Source: Nitrospirota bacterium (GTDB lineage Bacteria; Nitrospirota; Nitrospiria; Nitrospirales; Nitrospiraceae). From it: a DNA stretch of 64,000 bases. The notes under the pieces are model-generated. The model was not told the DNA's origin. It made no database searches and saw only the letters and a list, made by a program, of their open reading frames with translations. The position numbers and the translations under genes were made by a program. This document shows, piece by piece, positions 59,619 to 64,000 of this stretch. The stretch is from the NCBI GenBank assembly GCA_030645475.1, contig JAUSMA010000016.1:56113-120112 (forward strand). Direction: 5' to 3'. Position 1 is the stretch's first letter; each line of letters begins with the position of its first letter.

Positions 59619-60707
59619 TTAACTCCTCCAGCGTAGCGTGACTCGTTCTTTGAGCGGATGGTCGAGGGGCTGCCCGGTCTGCACCGATGCCAGATGTGCG
59701 GCTTTCAATTTGTAATACCACTTGGCCGGCGTATCGGCATCGTCGATGAGCATCAAGGACGGCTTGTAGCGCAAGCCCACCGCTTGGCGCTCCATCGCTT
59801 CTCGATCCTGCGTCATGAAAATGTTGGCGAAGTAGCGAAAGATGCTCTTGGAAAACGGCACCCAGCCGAGGCAGTTCCAGGCTGCAGTAAAGTCGACGCG
59901 GCATTGCTGGTCCGTGATCGGTGTGACGGTGGCGCGGCTGGACACGAACAGCGATCCGGACTGGACGAATTCAAACCGCTGGTTGGGCAGCACAAAGTCG
60001 ATGGTCGTCGTGAGTGGTCCGCCGTAAATCAGGTTCAGAAGCTTATAGGGTCCGCTGTTCTTCGAAGGCGCATGCGGCACCATGCGGAAGCCGTTGGGAA
60101 TCGGTTCAAAGGCCTTGGCCTTTTCGTGCATGCTCGCCTGGGTGCGCCACCAGGAGCTCTGGTGCACAAAGGGGCCGTGAGCCGGGTCCATCAAGCCGAC
60201 GATACCGTCGTCGATGGTGCAATCCAACAATGTCGAGATGTGAATCATCCGATAGGGGGATGAGGGCAAGGGCAGCGGCGGCACGTCCGGGACGATCTGA
60301 TTAGGTCGTTGAGGGTCGGGAATGAACACCCAGATATAGCCGTCCCGTTCACGGCAGGCATAGGTGGTGATGCCGATTTTATCGGGTTGAATCGGGGAGT
60401 TGTCGACGAGCGCAGGAATCCCCTGACAACGGCCCGCCTGGTTGAACTGCCAGCCATGGTAAGCACATTCGACACAGTCGCCGTTCATTTTGCCAAACGA
60501 GAGCGGCATGCCTCGATGGGGGCAAATGTCGCGCATAGCCGCGACCGCACCCTGCGCCGTCTTGCAGACCAGGATCGGCAGACCTAGTAGGACGGTCCCC
60601 TTGAGGCTGCCGGGAGCGAGTTCATTGCTCAGGCAGGCGGGATACCAAAAGCCGAACAGTGGCGCACTTTTAGACGGCTTAATTTCGGTAATGAAGTCGC
60701 TATTCAT
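59619..60707 (-). CDS. Rieske [2Fe-2S] oxygenase (ring-hydroxylating/pheophorbide-a-oxygenase-like)
   Basis: A 362-residue oxygenase. The Rieske cluster is bound by CPHRGMPLSFGKMNGDCVECAYHGWQF (CxH-x-CxxH). A mononuclear iron site is suggested by His/Asp residues in IDDGIVGLMDPAHGPFVHQSSWW, as in Rieske oxygenases (Asp and His ligands). These enzymes hydroxylate or oxidise aromatic or terpenoid rings with electrons from a reductase that is not in this window. No substrate is evident. It is the first gene of a two-gene operon with the Lon-type protease. Confidence 0.9.
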   Translation of the reverse strand: MNSDFITEIKPSKSAPLFGFWYPACLSNELAPGSLKGTVLLGLPILVCKTAQGAVAAMRDICPHRGMPLSFGKMNGDCVECAYHGWQFNQAGRCQGIPALVDNSPIQPDKIGITTYACRERDGYIWVFIPDPQRPNQIVPDVPPLPLPSSPYRMIHISTLLDCTIDDGIVGLMDPAHGPFVHQSSWWRTQASMHEKAKAFEPIPNGFRMVPHAPSKNSGPYKLLNLIYGGPLTTTIDFVLPNQRFEFVQSGSLFVSSRATVTPITDQQCRVDFTAAWNCLGWVPFSKSIFRYFANIFMTQDREAMERQAVGLRYKPSLMLIDDADTPAKWYYKLKAAHLASVQTGQPLDHPLKERVTLRWRS

Positions 60708-61254
60708 GGAAAAAGGAAGGACGCACGTGAGAGGACCAGCCTGCCCGTGAATATAGCGAGCAGGCTGCAGAACGTCAAGCCAGCCGACGTCGGATCATCC
60801 TCGTTACCCATGAGGGCCTTCCCCTTACATCACATTTGCTCAGGGAGTTGCCAGATTGTCCTTCACTGCGCGCATCGCAGGACCGCATCTTTGCATCCTC
60901 TTCTACACGATTCATTTTTTCTTATAGCGGAGCGGCCTGCTTGGGCTCCCATTGCGTGCGTCCAACGAGCATACTGTTCGATCTTCCTAATCATCTCCGA
61001 GGCCCCGTGCCGGTCCGCCTGCGGCCGTCGAGCGAGGCTCTTCCAATTCCCTATCCCTCTTTAAAAGGAGTGGCCGAGGCTGCCCTTTCCTGCGCGCATC
61101 GAATGAGCACATTCCTATCGTGCGCGTTCTGCGAGCAAGAAGGGCACCTGGCCACTCCTTCCCTCTTCCTTGACAGCAAAAAGAAGCAGAGACTATAGTT
61201 TAAACCGCGTTGAAATGGCCGGTTTCATACGGTTCAGATAGAAAAGAGGGCGTT
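60708..61254. other. 547-base gap with degenerate repeats
   Basis: The region between the Rieske gene and the DsrE gene holds repeated words such as CTGCGCGCATCG (60866 and 61091) and a palindromic element at 61067-61158. Reading frames here are short and have no family-like features; I find no gene. The right end must contain the DsrE promoter. Confidence 0.55.
61067..61158. repeat. Palindromic element with GGAGTGGCC ends
   Basis: GGAGTGGCCGAGGCTGCCCT at the left end and the reverse complement GGAGTGGCCAGGTGCCCTTC at the right end form an imperfect long hairpin of about 92 bases. It resembles a miniature inverted-repeat element, but no transposase is near. Confidence 0.6.
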
Positions 61255-61785
61255 ATGACGATTGCGCAGATGGACCCGGCGGTGGCCTTGGCAGACTTGC
61301 AGACTTCCAAGCCCGATAGAGTGACGATCGTACTATTGAGCGGTGACATGGACAAGGCGATGGCGGCGTTCATCATTGCCACGGGGGCTGCTGCCATGGG
61401 AATGCGGGTCACCGTCTTTTTCACCTTCTGGGGCCTCAATACCATTCGCCGAAAAGGTGTCGCCAGCTCTGCGAAGGATTGGCTTCGTCGCATGTTCGGC
61501 CTGCTGAATACCGGAGGTGCAGATAACCTGCCTCTCTCCCGGTTCCATTTCTGGGGCCTGGGCACGAAGATGATGAAAAAGGTCATGAAGCAGAACCGGA
61601 TGCCTGGTGTGCCGGAACTGATGGAGACGGCGCTGGACCTCGGTGTGCATTTCATTGCCTGCACGACAACCATGGGGCTGATGGGGATCACCAAAGACAC
61701 GCTTATCGAAGGCATCGATCAGTTCGCGGGGGTGACGACCTATCTTGCGGAGGCCAAGCAGGGCAGTGTGAATTTGTTCATTTAA
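61255..61785 (+). CDS. DsrE/DsrF/DrsH-like sulfur-relay protein
   Basis: A 176-residue protein starting at ATG 61255 (MTIAQMDPAVALADLQTS), with RBS GAAAAGAGG. The DsrE-like core is RVTIVLLSGDMDKAMAAFIIATGAAAMGMRVTVFFTFWGLNTIRR and later VPELMETALDLGVHFIACTTTMGLMGI, whose Cys is the putative sulfur carrier. Proteins of this type (DUF5801-like DsrE/F families) accept persulfide sulfur from TusA. The next gene is a TusA, 90 bases downstream, so they probably form a sulfur-transfer pair. Confidence 0.88.
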   Translation: MTIAQMDPAVALADLQTSKPDRVTIVLLSGDMDKAMAAFIIATGAAAMGMRVTVFFTFWGLNTIRRKGVASSAKDWLRRMFGLLNTGGADNLPLSRFHFWGLGTKMMKKVMKQNRMPGVPELMETALDLGVHFIACTTTMGLMGITKDTLIEGIDQFAGVTTYLAEAKQGSVNLFI

Positions 61786-61791
61786 CATGCA

Positions 61792-61862
61792 AGGGCAAGA
61801 GGTCTGAGGCTAGAGGCCAGAGATCTGATTTTTCTCTAGCCATTTGCCTCTCGCCGCTTGCC
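61792..61862. repeat. Inverted repeat between dsrE-like and tusA
   Basis: Left arm GCAAGAGGTCTGAGGCTAGAGG and right arm CTCTAGCCATTTGCCTCTCG are approximate reverse complements, and the outer ends continue GCAAGGG and CGCTTGCC. Same word family as the repeats at 43172 and 44464. Confidence 0.6.
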
Positions 61863-61875
61863 AGGAGTCTTATTG

Positions 61876-62121
61876 ATGATTCAAGCAGACGTGAAGCTCG
61901 ATACGCTCGGGTACTTTTGCCCGATGCCGATTATCATGACCTTGAAGAAGATCAAGGAATTGACGTTAGGCCAGGTCCTTGAAGTCGTGTCAGACGACGA
62001 AGGTATTAAAAAAGACATGCCGGCCTGGTGCGACACGACCGGACATCAGATGGTCGGGCTCGAAGAAGAACAGACGAAGTCGGGAATAATCTATAAAGCG
62101 TTTGTGAAAAAGACGAAATAA
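61876..62121 (+). CDS. tusA: TusA-family sulfurtransferase
   Basis: An 81-residue TusA-like protein starting at ATG 61876 (MIQADVKLDTLGYFCPMPIIM). The CPxP active-site motif is CPMP at residues 15-18, preceded by the DTLGYF strand. It carries persulfide sulfur for tRNA thiolation, molybdopterin or dissimilatory sulfur reactions. It follows the DsrE-like gene, suggesting a relay partner, and is terminated by the hairpin at 62151. Confidence 0.92.
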   Translation: MIQADVKLDTLGYFCPMPIIMTLKKIKELTLGQVLEVVSDDEGIKKDMPAWCDTTGHQMVGLEEEQTKSGIIYKAFVKKTK

Positions 62122-62150
62122 TTACACAGGCTCAGTGGAGACAGTTGGTG

Positions 62151-62198
62151 GAAGCCGGAGGGACGATGAGATGATCACGCCTCCGGCTTCGTCGTTTT
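62151..62198 (+). terminator. Hairpin terminator after tusA, directly before ftcD
   Basis: An 11-bp perfect stem (62151-62161 with 62180-62190: GAAGCCGGAGG / CCTCCGGCTTC) with an 18-base loop is followed by GTCGTTTT. It lies just before the proposed start of ftcD at 62221 (GTG) and could also affect its expression. Confidence 0.8.
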
Positions 62199-62220
62199 AA
62201 TGCGTGAAATGGAGTCGGAC

Positions 62221-63900
62221 GTGGATCGGATCGTCGAATGTGTACCCAACTTCAGTGAGGGGCGAAATCAGGCGACGGTGCTGGCGCTGGTACGCGCCGT
62301 GGAATCCGTGCCAGGGGTTTGGCTGTTGGATCACACGATGGATCGGGACCACCATCGTTCCGTCCTGAGTTTTGCCGGTGAGCCGGATGACGTGGCTGAA
62401 GCGGCGTTTCGCACCATTCGCGTGGCGACCGATCTCATCGATCTTCGCATGCACGAGGGCGTACATCCTCGTGTGGGGGCTACGGATGTCGTGCCCTTCG
62501 TGCCGGTGCGCGGCGCGACGATGCAGGATTGTATCCATCTGGCGAAGCGCGTGGGACAACGGGTCGGAACAGAGCTGGAGATTCCGGTATTCCTCTATGA
62601 ACAAGCGGCCCTGCATCGCGATCATGCTCCGCTCGAATCGGTCCGTCGAGGCGGGCTGCAAGGCCTGGCCTTCCGCATGGCCTCCGATCCGGACTGGGCG
62701 CCGGATTTCGGTCCTCTCCACCTCCATGAGACGGCCGGTGCCATCGTCATCGGCGCGCGGCCTCCCTTGATCGCGTTCAATGTGAATCTTCGCTCGACGG
62801 ATCTGGCGCTGGCTCGATCCATCGCGAAGGACATTCGTCAATCGAACGGAGGGCTGCCCCATCTCAAAGCCATCGGGGTGGAGTTGGCCAGTCGTCGAAT
62901 GGTTCAGGTCGCCATGAATCTCACCGATTACATCATCACGCCGATCCATGTGGCGTTCGAAGCGGTCCGCACCCGTGCGGCCGCGCAAGGCGTGGCAGTC
63001 GCGGGGAGCGAAGTGATCGGATTGGTGCCTCAAGCGGCCTTGGTTCAGGTTGCCGCGCAGAGCCTGTCGCTCGAACAGTTCAATGCCACACAGGTATTGG
63101 AAACAAGGTTGGAGGCTCGGTTGTCAGGCAAGCAGTCCGATCATGTTCCGTCGCGCAAACAGGAACCGGTTGATCTGCAGGCGCAATCGCTCGCGGATTT
63201 TCTGGAGACTGTGGCTGCGGCCACTCCGCTTCCAGCCGGGGGCACGGTTGTGGCCTTCGTCGGCGCGCTTGCCGCTTCGCTGGGGGTCATGGGGGCTCGA
63301 CTGAGCAAGCAGCGAGCCGTCGAGCATCGGTTGAGTGAGATTAGCCGAAGGCTGTGCGAATTGATGCAGGCAGACGGCGAAGCCTATCAGCGATTTCTTC
63401 AGGCCTCGACAGTCACGAAGTCAGACAAGACTCGTCCTGCCCTGTTGTCCTCGGCACTCCATCTGGCGACGGAGATCCCGCTCGAAATCGCCGAACAGGC
63501 GACGGAGGCCGGAGTCCTTCTCCATGCCTGCTCGGCAGGAGTAAAGCCTCGCGTTCGGTCTGACGTGACCGTTGGGATCATGCTGGCGATTGCCGCCGCC
63601 GATGCGGGACGGCACACCGTCGAAGGAAATGTAAAAATTCAACTCAATCAACGACTTAAGGAGTCCATTCAAGGTCGTATTGAACAGATGACAATCCGTC
63701 TTGAGGAACTCAAGGGGCTATGCTACAGTACGCCCCTTGGTCAGGGTCGTGCTGACACGAGAGAAAAACCTGTACAGGCATCGCCTGGGAAAGTAGACAG
63801 ACGGGAAGAATGGAAATCAAAGTCTTCAATAATAACGTCGAGAAAGCCCTCAAAGTTGCCAAAAAGAAGCTCGCGGGGGAAGGCCTCTTCCGGGAACTGA
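62221..63900 (+). CDS. ftcD: Glutamate formiminotransferase/formimidoyl-THF cyclodeaminase fusion
   Basis: The product joins two enzymes of histidine breakdown and folate metabolism. The N-terminal formiminotransferase (residues about 1-320) shows VECVPNFSEGRN, MDRDHHRSVLSFAG, EGVHPRVGATDVVPFVP and FAFNVNL-type AFNVNLRSTD. The cyclodeaminase (about 340-520) has SLADFLETVAAATPLPAGGTVVAFVGALAASL. I prefer the GTG start at 62221, with GGAG 6 bases upstream, because it begins VDRIVECVPNFSEG, the family N-terminus; ATG 62200 lies at the terminator's T-run. The last 90 bases overlap rpsU and encode a Lys/Ser-rich tail. Confidence 0.9.
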   Translation: MDRIVECVPNFSEGRNQATVLALVRAVESVPGVWLLDHTMDRDHHRSVLSFAGEPDDVAEAAFRTIRVATDLIDLRMHEGVHPRVGATDVVPFVPVRGATMQDCIHLAKRVGQRVGTELEIPVFLYEQAALHRDHAPLESVRRGGLQGLAFRMASDPDWAPDFGPLHLHETAGAIVIGARPPLIAFNVNLRSTDLALARSIAKDIRQSNGGLPHLKAIGVELASRRMVQVAMNLTDYIITPIHVAFEAVRTRAAAQGVAVAGSEVIGLVPQAALVQVAAQSLSLEQFNATQVLETRLEARLSGKQSDHVPSRKQEPVDLQAQSLADFLETVAAATPLPAGGTVVAFVGALAASLGVMGARLSKQRAVEHRLSEISRRLCELMQADGEAYQRFLQASTVTKSDKTRPALLSSALHLATEIPLEIAEQATEAGVLLHACSAGVKPRVRSDVTVGIMLAIAAADAGRHTVEGNVKIQLNQRLKESIQGRIEQMTIRLEELKGLCYSTPLGQGRADTREKPVQASPGKVDRREEWKSKSSIITSRKPSKLPKRSSRGKASSGN

Positions 63901-64000
63901 AGCGTCGGCGGTTTTACGAGAAGCCGAGCGTCAGGAAGAAAGCCAAGGAGCGCGAGGCACAGCGTCGGCGTCAAAAATGGTTGGCGAAGCGTAAGCCAGA
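63810..64000 (+). CDS. rpsU: 30S ribosomal protein S21 (cut by the window end)
   Basis: ATG at 63810 opens MEIKVFNNNVEKALKVAKKK and continues RRRFYEKPSVRKKAKEREAQRRRQKWLAKRKP, the S21 pattern. 63 codons are visible and the stop lies beyond the window. S21 is a basic protein of the 30S platform needed for initiation on the 16S 3' end. The start overlaps ftcD by 91 bases in another frame, so the first third of rpsU is coding on both frames. A GGGAAGA RBS-like sequence precedes the ATG. Confidence 0.93.
   Translation, partial: MEIKVFNNNVEKALKVAKKKLAGEGLFRELKRRRFYEKPSVRKKAKEREAQRRRQKWLAKRKP

Noticed and set aside
60747..61064. Short plus-strand frame in the gap after the Rieske gene
   Set aside because: Ser/Arg/Cys-rich, overlaps repeats, no RBS and no recognisable family.
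62197..63033. 278-codon frame on the minus strand
   Set aside because: Antisense to ftcD with His/Arg-rich composition; the plus strand is clearly coding.
1..64000. CRISPR array, insertion sequence or prophage
   Set aside because: No regularly spaced direct repeats, no transposase, integrase, capsid or terminase sequence was seen. The repeats found are isolated palindromic elements.

Overview
The window looks like chromosomal DNA of a Gram-negative bacterium close to Nitrospira (phylum Nitrospirota). This is inferred from the moderately high GC content, outer-membrane functions (LptE, MlaA, LolA-like, beta-barrels, a secretin), and TRL-like, DUF3015 and DUF4105 proteins; no marker gene in the window proves it. 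There is no prophage, insertion sequence, integrase or CRISPR array. Housekeeping genes include der, leuS, lptE, holA, rpsT, pyrF, tRNA-His, kbl-tdh, ftcD and the start of rpsU.

Layout. 0-6 kb (minus strand): a secreted protein, an ECF sigma/anti-sigma pair, a secreted protein with a duplicated domain, a PAS-like protein and der. 6-13 kb: HAD nucleotidase, methyltransferase, leuS, lptE, holA, rpsT, pyrF and tRNA-His. 13-20 kb: an orphan secretin divergent from a 1424-residue TPR and Pro/Glu-rich membrane protein. 20-26 kb: AIM24, M48 protease, TRL lipoprotein, a beta-barrel, DUF3015 and DUF4105.

25.9-40.3 kb is the most notable region. Twelve plus-strand genes, nearly all overlapping by 4-26 bases, encode a methyltransferase, ACP, AMP-ligase, two hotdog dehydratases, LPLAT acyltransferase, LolA-like protein, MMPL exporter, ketosynthase, half-length ketosynthase, ketoreductase and glycosyltransferase. 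They converge on a four-gene minus-strand operon encoding a flavin-dependent halogenase-like protein, an XanB2-type chorismatase, a polysaccharide deacetylase and a lipoprotein. Together they form an aryl-polyene (APE/xanthomonadin-type) pathway: chorismate to hydroxybenzoate, activation, iterative type II polyene synthesis, possible ring methylation and halogenation, then attachment to a lipid and export to the outer membrane.

40-64 kb: a second beta-barrel, a frameshifted alpha/beta hydrolase, mlaA, kbl-tdh, a TonB-C protein, YceI, an alcohol dehydrogenase, two SUMF1-family proteins flanking a HemD-like protein, VOC and MBL proteins, a sugar-nucleotide epimerase, a HAD phosphatase, a CPA2 antiporter, a secreted Lon-type protease domain beside a Rieske oxygenase, DsrE-TusA, ftcD, and rpsU cut by the window end. 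Several families of imperfect palindromic repeats sit between genes, often abutting stop codons, and one reaches into the signal-peptide codons of lptE.
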